A stretch of 64,000 nt of DNA from Phycisphaerales bacterium (GTDB lineage: Bacteria; Planctomycetota; Phycisphaerae; Phycisphaerales; SM1A02), in assembly GCA_029260575.1 (NCBI GenBank), contig JAJDDB010000023.1:1-64000 (forward strand), written 5' to 3'. The position numbers and the translations under genes are program-made. Positions within the stretch are counted from its first letter, which is position 1. Every line of letters begins with the position of its first letter. Below, piece by piece: positions 52,885 through 63,000 of this stretch. Under the pieces are notes generated by a model. The model ran no database searches and had not been told where the DNA came from. It saw only the letters and a program-made list of their open reading frames with translations.

Positions 52885-54243
52885 TCAAACCGGCGCAAAT
52901 CGAGCTGTGAAATGTCGCAGAGCCGGCGCCTGTTCGATGATTTGCATGCCTGGGATCAATTTGCGACGTTCTTGGAGGTCAAGTACGACTTCGATGACGT
53001 AGTCGATGTGTGACTGTGTATACGTTCGCCTAGGAATGGCGAGGCGTACAAGCTCCATGACTGCATGATCCCCGAGCATGACCGAGCCGATTTCGCAGGC
53101 GCGGATACCGCCATGTTCATACAATGCACACACCAACGCCTGGCCGGGAAAGTGCTCACGCGGAATGTGAGAACAGAATGCCTCAGCATCGATATAGACA
53201 GCGTGTCCGCCCGGTGGTTGCATAATCGACACGCCGCCATCAAGAAGTTTCTCGCCCAGATACTCAACAGATCGCAGTCGATAGCGCAGGTAGTCTTCGC
53301 GAAGCGCTTCGGTGAAACCGATCGCCATAGCTTCGAGATCGCGACCTGCCAATCCACCATAGGTCACGAAACCCTCGGTGAGAATCAGCAGATTGCTCGC
53401 TCGCTGAAACATCTCGTCATCGCGCAGAAGCAGGACGCCGCCGATGTTGACGATGCCGTCCTTTTTTGCAGAGATGGTTGCGCCATCGCAGAGATCAAAC
53501 ATGTCGCGCGTGATGGCGCTGGGCGATCGATCGCCTTGTCCGGGTTCTCGCTGCCTGATCAGCCAGCTGTTTTCCGCAAATCGGGCCGCATCGAGTATCA
53601 ATGGTTTGCCGTACTTGTCGCAGATAGCACGGACAGCCCGGAGGTTCTCAAGTGAAACGGGTTGCCCGCCGTTGCTGTTGCACGTTACGGTCATCATGAC
53701 AAATGGAACGTCAGCAGCGCGATCATTCAGTAATTTCTTGAGGGCGACCGTATCCATGTTGCCCTTGAACGGAGCCTCAAGGGTTGGCTGAAGTCCCGCT
53801 TCGGTAAGCAGATCGATCGCTTGAGCGTTGCAGTGTTCTATGTTCGCGCGGGTTGTATCAAAGTGGGCGTTGTTCGGTACCACAAGGCCGCGCCCAGCGT
53901 CACCGCTACCGATCAGCGCTTCCACGAGCAGGCGCTCGCTGGCACGACCCTGATGTGTTGGCAAGATGTTGGGGATGCCCGTTAGATTCTCGACAGCAGT
54001 ATGGAATCGATAGTAGCTCTTGGCACCTGCGTATGACTCATCACCTTCCATCATTCCTGCCCATTGAGCGCTGCTCATCGCGCCGGTTCCTGAATCTGTC
54101 AGCAAATCGATAATCACGTGCTCAGCAGGAATACGAAAGAGATTGAATTCGGCCTGTTGAAGATGGCGCCGTCGTTCCTCAGGTTCAGACATGCGAATAG
54201 GGTCAACAGATTTGATTCGAAACGGTTCTATGATCGTGTTCAT
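52885..54243 (-). CDS. tnaA: Tryptophanase (beta-eliminating lyase)
   Basis: It would cleave tryptophan to indole, pyruvate and ammonia. The product is 452 residues from ATG 54243 (GAGG upstream); the frame extends 21 codons further up. Key segments are IIDLLTDSGTGAMSSAQWAG, ILPTHQGRASERLLVEA, VTCNSNGGQPVSLENLRAVR, PLILDAARFAENSW, the PLP Lys in DGATISAKKDGIVNIGG, and IPRRTYTQSHIDYV. FDTTRANIE and the CEIGSVMLG region differ from Tpl and fit tryptophanase. A substrate switch within this family cannot be excluded from sequence alone. Confidence 0.82.
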   Translation of the reverse strand: MNTIIEPFRIKSVDPIRMSEPEERRRHLQQAEFNLFRIPAEHVIIDLLTDSGTGAMSSAQWAGMMEGDESYAGAKSYYRFHTAVENLTGIPNILPTHQGRASERLLVEALIGSGDAGRGLVVPNNAHFDTTRANIEHCNAQAIDLLTEAGLQPTLEAPFKGNMDTVALKKLLNDRAADVPFVMMTVTCNSNGGQPVSLENLRAVRAICDKYGKPLILDAARFAENSWLIRQREPGQGDRSPSAITRDMFDLCDGATISAKKDGIVNIGGVLLLRDDEMFQRASNLLILTEGFVTYGGLAGRDLEAMAIGFTEALREDYLRYRLRSVEYLGEKLLDGGVSIMQPPGGHAVYIDAEAFCSHIPREHFPGQALVCALYEHGGIRACEIGSVMLGDHAVMELVRLAIPRRTYTQSHIDYVIEVVLDLQERRKLIPGMQIIEQAPALRHFTARFAPV

Positions 54244-54846
54244 AGTCGAACCTCGTCGCTCATTGCACAACAGTACTAGTATCATACGCGTATTGTGCTG
54301 ATACATCGATCGACGGAGATCTATTGCGCGGGCTGTTTGGTGTCAGACTGCTTCAAATCATCAGACACTGATGATCAAGCCGGACGTCTTGTAAAGGTGA
54401 TCTGCTTTTCCGTGAATCGCTTCCACTTCATCGCAAATGCCTCCCGTACAGAGGCCGCAATCTACTTGATTCACACTCTCTCCGATTGGATCAGGATTCG
54501 GGTTTGAGCGTCGCTACTGACCTTAGCTGGAGTGTTCCAATCGGGCGATTGCTCAAGTGCATCGCGACTCTGAACTTTCAAAGTCTGCAAGCATTTTAGG
54601 TTGTGAATCTCACGTAAAATCAGTGCAAAATCAAGGGCTGAATTCGCAGCTGATTCTGCCTCAGGTTTAGAGAATTGCATCCCTTAGTCCAGATTGGCAG
54701 GCGTTTCCAATGCTGATAGACTTAAAAAACACAAACGGAAAAACGAATCTGAAAATTGATAGTCGCTCAGTTTAGTGCATCACAAATTGCGAAGAGAGTA
54801 ATCCTGAACTGTTAGGAGCCACGAGAATACGTGGGATGACATCTAT
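54244..54846. other. Divergent intergenic region, tnaA and nitronate monooxygenase
   Basis: Directly upstream of tnaA are GCACAA (54265-54270) and TTGTGC (54293-54298), inverted around a stretch that contains the palindrome ATACGCGTAT (54284-54293). These could be operator sites. No Trp-containing TnaC-like leader was found. A 69-codon minus frame (54471-54680) has protein-like composition but no family match and was not called. The remainder appears empty. Confidence 0.45.
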
Positions 54847-56319
54847 ATGACGCACGATAAATTACCGATCATTATCCAAGGCGGTATGGGGGCAGGTGTC
54901 TCCAGTTGGTCGCTTGCGCAAGCTGTGTCGAAGACGGGTCAACTCGGCGTGGTGTCTGGAACAGCGATGGATTTGATTCTGGTCCGACGACTACAGCTTG
55001 GAGATGTTGGCGGTCACATGCGCAGGGCGCTTAGTTGCTTTCCAATACCCGGTGTAGCGAAACGAATCCTTGATCGCTACTTCATCCCCGACGGCAAACC
55101 AGAGGATAAGCCATTTAAGGCCAAGCCAGTCCCGAACCAAAGACCATCTCGCCATTTAGTGGAGTTGCTGCTTGCAGGCACTTTCGCAGAAGTGTTCCTT
55201 GCAAAAGAAGGGCACAATGCGCCGGTAGGGATTAACTTTCTTGAAAAGATCCAGCTTCCGACTCTTCCTTCAATTTATGGCGCAATGCTCGCCGGTGTGA
55301 CATACGTTCTGATGGGGGCAGGCATCCCCAAATCCATCCCCGGCATACTTGATCGCCTGGCCAGGCATGAGCCTGTTAAGTTACATCTTGATGTTCAGAA
55401 TGCAGATCGCAGCGATGATTTTTCAACTAGTTTCGATCCCAACTCGTTTTTTGATGGCGAGATTCCAAATCTCATTCGGCCCGATTTCATTGCCATTGTC
55501 TCCTCCGCAACACTTGCAAACATGCTCGCACGCAAGGCCAGCGGCCGAGTAAACGGATTCGTCATTGAAGGTCCCACCGCGGGCGGTCACAATGCTCCAC
55601 CACGTGGGCGGCCGCAGCAGAGCGTCCATGGCGAGCCAATCTATGGTGATCGCGATGTTCCCGATCTTGAGGCGATCCAAGCGCTCGGACTTCCATTCTG
55701 GCTTGCTGGCTCCTATGCAAAACCGGAACGAGTTGTTGAGGCGCTTCAGTTGGGCGCTACAGGAGTTCAGATTGGAACGGCATTCGCCTATTGCGAGGAA
55801 TCCGGACTCGATCCGAAACTCAAGAAAGCGGCTCTGGCATTGATTCAAGCAGGTGAAACAAAAATCTTTACCGATCCAATTGCCTCTCCGACTGGTTTTC
55901 CGTTCAAGGTTCTGCAGATGGAGGATAGCCAATCTTGTACCATGACTTATGAAAAGAGAACGCGCATCTGCGATCTTGGCTATTTACGTCATGCTTTCAA
56001 AAAATCAGATGGCACATTGGGGTGGCGATGCCCCTCTGAGCCGGTAGAGGATTACGTGCGCAAGGGTGGCAATGAAGAGGATACGCGTGGGCGCAAATGT
56101 GTCTGTAACGGACTACTAGCGAACATTGGCCTCGGCCAGATCCTCAGTGAAGGCAACACCGAGAAACCGCTTGTCACGTCTGGAGATGATATTTCCAATG
56201 TTGTGAATTTCATCAAGCCAGGCGCGTACACGTACAAAGCAGTCGATGTTATTGAATACTTGTTACCAGATAGAAATGATGCACTTGTACCTATTCCTGT
56301 AACAACAGACACAGCGTAA
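54847..56319 (+). CDS. Nitronate monooxygenase/2-nitropropane dioxygenase family protein
   Basis: The product is 490 residues, an FMN-binding TIM barrel. The start IIIQGGMGAGVSSWSLAQAV, the flavin-contact region GFVIEGPTAGGHNAPPRG with its conserved His, and the C-terminal phosphate site ALQLGATGVQIGTAFAYCEESG are diagnostic. It is longer than standard Ncd2 proteins (~330-360). A ~130-residue extension carries several cysteines (SCTMTYEKRTRICDLGYL, GRKCVCNGLLANIG) that could bind a metal. The physiological substrate, nitronate or another oxidant, is unknown. IS remnants start about 90 bp downstream. Confidence 0.85.
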   Translation: MTHDKLPIIIQGGMGAGVSSWSLAQAVSKTGQLGVVSGTAMDLILVRRLQLGDVGGHMRRALSCFPIPGVAKRILDRYFIPDGKPEDKPFKAKPVPNQRPSRHLVELLLAGTFAEVFLAKEGHNAPVGINFLEKIQLPTLPSIYGAMLAGVTYVLMGAGIPKSIPGILDRLARHEPVKLHLDVQNADRSDDFSTSFDPNSFFDGEIPNLIRPDFIAIVSSATLANMLARKASGRVNGFVIEGPTAGGHNAPPRGRPQQSVHGEPIYGDRDVPDLEAIQALGLPFWLAGSYAKPERVVEALQLGATGVQIGTAFAYCEESGLDPKLKKAALALIQAGETKIFTDPIASPTGFPFKVLQMEDSQSCTMTYEKRTRICDLGYLRHAFKKSDGTLGWRCPSEPVEDYVRKGGNEEDTRGRKCVCNGLLANIGLGQILSEGNTEKPLVTSGDDISNVVNFIKPGAYTYKAVDVIEYLLPDRNDALVPIPVTTDTA

Positions 56320-56405
56320 GTCTCGAACCTTATCCAAGGTGTTCTGCATTGAGTAGAAGTTCTCGTAACGATCATCCCACTTCTGTGAATTCATACTGAG
56401 CAAGC

Positions 56406-56683
56406 TCAACTAGATGTTGTTCTGGATTGCCCGTTGTGCCGAGTCTGAACTGACCAAATACTTGCAGTAGCTGAGGGAAGAAAACCATTTGCTACGTGCT
56501 CGTTTGCCGAAGCAGATTCGCACAACGCTGGCTGAAAGGGCATGCTTGGTGCGGTTCGGCTTGGAAGTGGGGGTGCCATCAACGATCTTGAGACCATTGT
56601 CCATCCGACGACGTTTAGGCGATGGATTCGAGAGCAGGGGAACAGTTGTCAACGTCGAGTGGTGCCGTACCGGCCCATTGGTC
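56406..56683 (+). pseudogene. Degenerate IS-D transposase 5' remnant
   Basis: The frame [18 protein letters not shown], stop, [34 protein letters not shown] and later fragments matches the IS-D transposase N-terminus, with stops and shifts. It ends at 56683, where an IS-B copy begins. It is the oldest layer of the block up to 59050. Confidence 0.75.
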
Positions 56684-57678
56684 GTGCTGTTCCAATATTC
56701 AAACGATGCATCATGCGGCCTTACGGTAGTACGAGTTCAGCCAACCGCCCAGACGCTCGTATCGATTCACCCGACCATCAGTGCATTCTGGAACGCCATC
56801 AATCAGTTCATTACCGATGCCTTGATGCGTCCGTTCGATGTGATAGTGCTCCACGTACTCATCGATCGCAAGGCGTAGATGACGCTCTCCCAGCAGTAGC
56901 ATCCGGTCAAGACATTCGGATTTGATCGAAAGCACGAACCGCTCGGCGAATGCATTGAGGTTCGGACTCTTCGGTGGTAATCGAACTGACTCGATGCCAC
57001 CACTCCCGAGAATCTCACGAAACTCTTTCGTGAACAATGGATCTCGATCGTGAATCAGGTGTGTCTTGCTTCGTAGAAAGCCGTTGAAGCTGTCCGTGAG
57101 ATTCCGCGCAATCTGTTTCATCCACATACCATTGGGAGCCGGGCTGATGCCGGCGATTTCAACACGTCGAGTCGGTAGGTCAATCACAAACAGCACGAAG
57201 TAGCGGGTCAATCCTGTTTTCGCCCACACTTCGATCGTGAAGAAGTCTGCAGCCGCCAGCCCAGACCAATGCGCCTTCAGGAAATTTGCCCACGGCATGT
57301 GATTCTTGCGTTCAGGCGCAGGCTCTATGCCGTGAGCTTTGAGAATCCGGCGCACGCTTGATCGCGAGACTGAGTGCCCCAGCTTGGAAAGCTCACCGAC
57401 AATGCGCGTAAAGCCCCAGCCTTCATTGTCCGTTGCCATTCGAACAACCAGTTCTCGAACGTCGTTGCTGACTCGCGGTCGGCCTGGTCGTCGTTTGGTG
57501 CTGCCATCGTACTTGCGAGCAATCAGTTCACGATGCCACCGAAGAATCGTGTCCGGCGTCACAATCGTCCCCAGTTCGCGCAACACACGCCGGCTAAGTC
57601 GTTTGCCTTTGGCAGCCAGTCGACAGCGCTGATCATCAGTGAATCGAAGCCTTCGATCACCGTTCAGTTCCAGAAGAC
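56684..57678 (-). mobile_element. IS-B copy, 5' end removed by IS-D
   Basis: The end GTGCTGTTCCAATATTCAAA lies at 56684. The element reads on the minus strand and keeps most of the transposase gene. At 57678 it is cut by IS-D copy 2 within codons for [11 protein letters not shown], and the missing N-terminus is not found on the far side. Confidence 0.8.
56711..57678 (-). pseudogene. IS-B transposase, N-terminus missing
   Basis: It is the most complete IS-B transposase in the window. The frame is open from IS-D to the stop: [36 protein letters not shown], then the rve core with Asp in [10 protein letters not shown], Asp in LIHDRDPLF, Glu in [11 protein letters not shown], and the end SYYRKAA. 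All three catalytic residues remain. The first ~50 residues (hydrophobic helix and coiled coil) are gone. An internal ATG at 57586 would give a 291-residue protein. Confidence 0.85.
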
Positions 57679-59050
57679 GACCCGCTGATTAAGAGTTAGC
57701 GTGCAGGCCTTTCTCACAGCCCGCAATCGGCCCTGCCTCGACGAAAAAGCCACTGTATGACCACTGGAGCGCCAGAAGAACTCCACTGTATTTGGCGCGC
57801 TTTTGGCGCGCGCGGGGTCAAATCGCTCTCGGCAGGGGACTGCCGGTGTACACGGTTGCGCTTGCCTGCAGGAGCTGGCGCGTGGGGTGTACTAACTCTG
57901 TTCCACCTCCGGAGCAGTTGATCATGACTCGCTTGTTCCATCCTCTGTTGTTCTGGATCGCGCGCAGCACAGAGTCCGAACTGACGAAGTATCTGCAGTT
58001 TCTGAAAGAGGAAAACCAACTGCTGCGGGCTCGTCTGCCGAAGCAGATCCGCACGACGCCGGCAGAAAGGGCGCGATTGGTGCGATTCGGATTAGAAGTG
58101 GGGGACGCCATCTTTGATCTCGTGACCATTGTCCGTCCTGGGACGTTCAGACGCTGGATTGGAGAGCAGCACAACAGTTGTCAACGCCAAGTGGTAGCGC
58201 AACGGCCCATTGGTCGCCCTCGAACGGCAGAGTCCATTCGACAACTGGTTGTCCAATTGGCGCGAGAGAACACGTGGGGGTATACAAGAATTCTCGGAGA
58301 GTTACGTAAGCTTGGTATCAACTCCATCTCACGAGCGACAGTGCGCAACATCCTGAAGGAACACGGGATCAATCCGGCTCCCGAACGAGATCACGGCACG
58401 TGGTCGCAGTTCCTGAAGATGCACGCCGACACACTGTGGGCGTGCGATTTCTTTTCAATGCCGGTCTGCACACTTCGCGGCATCGTGCCGTATTTCGTGC
58501 TGTTCTTCATCCATCTGAAGAGCAGGGGAGTGTGGGTGTCATCAGCAACTGCACATCCGGACCGTCGATGGTCAACACAACAAGCTCGCAACTTCTGTTT
58601 TGAGCATGGAGATGCGATCACGCACTTGATTCGTGACCATGACAGCAAGTTCACGAGATCGTTCGATGAGGTGTTTAATTCTCAGCAAGCGAAGGTTGTG
58701 TTGCCAACTGTGCGATCGCCAGCACTGAACGGCTACGCGGAACGCTGGGTGCGATCAGTCAAACACGAGTGTTTGAATCACTTTGTGATCTTGGGCGGGC
58801 GGCACTTGAATCATCTGGTGGATGAGTACGCGGCGTTCTACAACCAGTGCCGACCGCATTCCGGTAGGGGGGCATCTACCGCCGTTGAGAGCAGGGCGGT
58901 ATCCTCACGACGGTATTGTCTGCAGCGACAACCGGCTAGGAGGATTGCTGAAGCACTATTATCGACAGGCGGCTTGAGGAGTTCAGCCGTGAGAAATCAA
59001 CGGAACACGAATGGCGATAGGAAGCAGTGCACAGGATTCTTGAACGGGTC
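57679..59050 (+). mobile_element. IS-D copy 2 (1372 bp)
   Basis: Ends GACCCGCTGATTAAGAG and TTGAACGGGTC are identical in position and type to copy 1 at 27644-29015, and total length is the same. It is inserted in IS-B. Confidence 0.85.
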
Positions 59051-59084
59051 AGAGTCGACGAATCGCCAAAGCTCTTTTTCGTAA
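57924..59084 (+). pseudogene. IS-D transposase with C-terminal frameshift
   Basis: From ATG 57924 it matches the intact IS-D transposase through the full catalytic core ([28 protein letters not shown]). In a G-run at about 58866 one extra base shifts the frame after CRPHSGRG. The normal end ([13 protein letters not shown]) lies in another frame at 58935-58977. The shifted protein ends at 59084, just outside the element. Catalytic residues remain, but the altered tail probably impairs it. Confidence 0.8.
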
Positions 59085-59413
59085 AAGCTTATCCAATATG
59101 CATTTGTGGTTTGCAGGTTTGGAGAAGGACAACATTAGCTTAATGAGCCCATGCGGCAGTCGTATTAATCAATAGTGAGGGAACAATATGACGTGGCGTA
59201 TGACGACACCACGTTGAAACAGAGGCCAGCGTTTTGGCAGGCAGTATGCTGGAACATGGCTGGAAGCCAGCCGTTGGCGAGTTTGCAGAAAAAGAAGGCG
59301 AGCGTGAATTATCTTGATTCTGATACCTCGCTTTTGTCCGGAATGCAGTTTGGGCGCAACAATTAAATACGTATGAGATGCTCTTAAGGGTAGTGAACCA
59401 CGGACAAAATCCC
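59051..59413. other. Intergenic region
   Basis: No convincing gene was seen. The expected remainder of IS-B is not here, so the IS-D insertion was followed by loss of sequence. A 63-codon frame (59175-59366) has no recognisable features. Confidence 0.4.
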
Positions 59414-59977
59414 ATGATTGTGATGCTCAGGCAGAAGTGTGATATACCACGATTGATTTGGTCAACCATAGGCGTGTTAGGTGTGGTTGCCGTTTGTTTT
59501 CTGTTTGGTGGATGCGACTTCAGTACTGAACAAATGCCCGCTCCTCAAGATAATTCATCGTCGAAATCTTCTGTGCCACAATCGACAGTTTTCGTGTCAG
59601 GTACTGTTGTTGCGATTAGTGATATTTCTGGCTATCAAGCAAACCCTTATTCCAGCGGATCGATTTTCATTGTGCCTGAAGCGTCTCTTGCTGATTTTCA
59701 AAAAATGTTACCACAATTACCTGGTCCATTGACGGCAAGTGTCGAATCTGATAGTGGAATTACACTGACACTCATCGACAAAAATGGCGAATTTTTAGTA
59801 GCGCTTGCGCCGGGGACATATGCATTTGCGTTAGCAAATCTTGGACAATCTCACCCCGATCCCACACACGATCCAGCTACCATCTATGGCTGGACAATTC
59901 TCGATGTGCCTTACACTGAAACACACCGTATTCAACTCCGGTACGACGGGGAGGCTCGACAAGTAACTGCGGAATAA
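59414..59977 (+). CDS. Lipoprotein of unknown function
   Basis: The product is 187 residues from ATG 59414 (GGAC upstream); a frame opening at 59378 is an alternative. The hydrophobic segment STIGVLGVVAVCFLFGGC ends in a lipobox, so the mature protein would be lipid-anchored at Cys. A Ser/Pro linker is followed by a beta-rich domain (VFVSGTVVAISDISGY, GSIFIVPEASLADF, EFLVALAPGTYAFALANLG). It resembles carboxypeptidase-regulatory-like Ig folds. It is 42 bases ahead of the large exoprotein gene and may be co-transcribed. Confidence 0.65.
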   Translation: MIVMLRQKCDIPRLIWSTIGVLGVVAVCFLFGGCDFSTEQMPAPQDNSSSKSSVPQSTVFVSGTVVAISDISGYQANPYSSGSIFIVPEASLADFQKMLPQLPGPLTASVESDSGITLTLIDKNGEFLVALAPGTYAFALANLGQSHPDPTHDPATIYGWTILDVPYTETHRIQLRYDGEARQVTAE

Positions 59978-60019
59978 ACTCATCTGAATAATCTGGACTG
60001 TATTTTGGAAGGGACAAAG

Positions 60020-63000
60020 ATGAAGGTTCGGTTGCATGATGTGGTGTATTTAGTGATCATTGTTCTCAGCTTCGTGAATTCCCATGCCCACTCTGGACCG
60101 CCTGCTCAGGCTAGTCTTGACATTGCATTCGTCATGGACGGATCAGGTAGCATTGACAGCACAGACTTCGCGCTTCAGAAAAATGGGCTGCGGGCGGCTA
60201 TTCTGAACCAGGATTTGGTCCCACGCGATGGAACAATTGCAATCACGCTTGTGCAGTACGCCGGATCATCTACGAATGTTGAAGTCCCTTTCACTGTTAT
60301 CAACTCGACATCTGATGCGACTAGTGTTGCCAATCAGATTTCTGCGATCTCACAACTGGGTGGGGCAACGAATCCTGGCGATGGAGTGAATAGTGCCGCT
60401 AGTATCTTAAGTGTTAATGCGCGACCCAATGCAAATCAAAACATTTGCCTATCGACTGATGGCATTCCAAATAGCGGTGCATCAATTGCCTCTGCTGTGG
60501 CATCGGCGATGGCATCGGGTATCGACTCTTTCGGAGTGATTGGAATCCGCTGTCCCGGAATATTTGAAGAAAGCAATCTAAACTCAGTCTATGACCCGCT
60601 AGTATTCGGCGGGGGTGGCACCACGATGGTTTTCAGCTCGGCCGAATTCGCCAATGCTGTCGGCCCTGCTTGTTTTGGAGATCAAATCAAGCTCATTGGA
60701 CTTGAGGTGATCCAATCAGTGCAAGATTGGAAAAACACTGCGACGCTTATAGAAGGCAAGCTCACCTACGTTCGCGCGCATTTTGAGCCGGCCGATCCTG
60801 CTGTCATGGAAACCACGGCCTCTGCCCGTTTGCGCGGATACCGTGGCGGCGTGGAACTTGCGGGCTCTCCGCTGACGGCGAGCAATCCAGGGGCGCGAAT
60901 CAAGGCCCGTCAGAACGCTGCGTCCCGTCGAGGATCATGGGCAGATAGTCTGAACTTCCGACTTCCAAATGCTTGGGCCAATGGAACTGTCAGACTTGTG
61001 CTTGAAGGTCTTGGCGGGGACATTGATTGCACGATGGCTGCAATCGGTATGGATTGTGAAACAACCGTCACTTTCGAAACCACAAATACACCAGATATCA
61101 AGTGGATCGCAGTGAATTGGAGCCATGGCGGGACCAATCATAATCCAACAGCTGCTGACATAACGCAACTTCAGCAGCGATTTAACAGTATGGCACCGAT
61201 TAGCTCTTCCTTGGCATCTACCGGATCGATGACTTACTCCGGGCCGTTTTCTGGTGGCAAGCCAATCACGACAAACGTAAATGAACAATTAGAAAGTAAA
61301 CGCTTTTGGGACGGCTGCATCTCGTTCTTCGGTTGCGATCGCTTGTATTACGGCGCGCTTGTAGGTCCGGATATCGGAGGTCGGGCGAATGGAATTCCTG
61401 GAACTGTGGCGTGTGGAACCAAGCAGAATGCGGGCTATGGTGTAAACAGACACACTCATGAAATCGGTCACACGGTTGGGGTTCGGCACGCTCCGTATTG
61501 TGGAGCAGTTGATCCGAGCGCACCGACGTTTCCCTATACTGCAAATATCGGAGGTATGGTCGTTCCGACACTTGGCCCAATGAGCATGGGGCCTGACGAC
61601 ATGATTTGGGGCCTGGCCGCTAATTCACAGACAGTAATCGATCCGAATACAATCTTTGACCTAATGGGTTATTGCGGAGGATTTCGGTGGAATTCGAAGT
61701 TCACCTACAACAATCTTCGTACGGGCTTCAACAGCACATTCAATGTCTCGAGTTCTAGTTCATCAAGCGGGTTAACTCCCCCGCTTTTGGGAGCAGATCC
61801 CCACTTGCTTGTTCGGGGCATTATAGATCTGCAGATAAACACTGCGTCAGTTCTCCCATTGGGTGTCATTGAATTGCCACAATCGCCGCCAGAACCCATC
61901 GCTGGTCCATATTCGCTTGAATTGTTGGATATGAACGGAGGTGTGCTGAATTCCATCCCATTTGATGTTGTTGCGAGCGCACCAGATTGTTCCCGTCTTC
62001 CAATATATGACTGCAATGATACAGGCGCGGATGACCGTCCCGTCGGTGGCCCGCTTCCTGATGATCAAATTGGATCGTTTCACATTCCTGTAGCACTAAC
62101 ATCTGATATCAGGGGCGTGCAGATTAAGTTTAATGGAGTGGTTATAGGTGATGCGATAGCAAGCCCGAATTCACCGATTGTGGTTGTGCAATTTCCCAAT
62201 GGAGGTGAAAATATTGATTCAGATACATTCGATATTCAATGGATGGCAAGCGATGCAGATAATGATCCCTTGTGCTACATAGTGCAATATAGTGCTGATG
62301 GCGGTGCTATATGGGAGACGCTTGCAATAGATTGGAAGGCGACAACATTGACTGTTCCGACAAATTTCATTTCCGGTTCTGACATGGCGCTGATTCGAGT
62401 GTACGCTAGCGATGGTTTTAATATTGGATTTGATGAATCTGATCAGTTTTTTCTGACCGATGGGCCGCCGTTACTTCACGTACTTTCACCCAATGATGGA
62501 GATTCCTTCTCCGGAGTTCAGAACATCTATTTCTCTGCAACTGCACAGGACGTTGAAGATGGCATCTTGTCAGATGATTCTGTTAGCTGGACATCAGATG
62601 TTGATGGGCTCCTTGGAACAGGCAAGAATCTTATAGTTTCTGCAACAATGTTGTCCGAAGCGAATCATGCGATTACTGCTAAGATTATGGATTCGGCGGG
62701 CAATCAAGTAACACAGACGGTTAATATTGCCGTGGAGGTAATTTTCGAGCCGCCTGCGCCGGATTGTAATGGTAATGAGATACCTGACAGTGAAGAGACT
62801 GAGCCAGATTTCATTGCACCTAACCTCAACGCTTCGCCGCAGCCAATCTGCACAAACGCAGAATACATCTGCCCGTCAGTAGAGTATTCTGGAAGTAATC
62901 TAAGTGATTACAATGGAGATGTTCTGTTCTGCAGTTCACTTTTTGGCGCGAACGACATCTGGTATCGCTATAGACCATCTTGGACCGGGCAAGTATTCAT

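Noticed and set aside
54471-54680. 69-codon minus frame in the tnaA upstream region
   Set aside because: The composition is plausible, but there is no good ribosome-binding site, no family match, and the position does not suggest a TnaC-like leader (no Trp codon placed as in TnaC).
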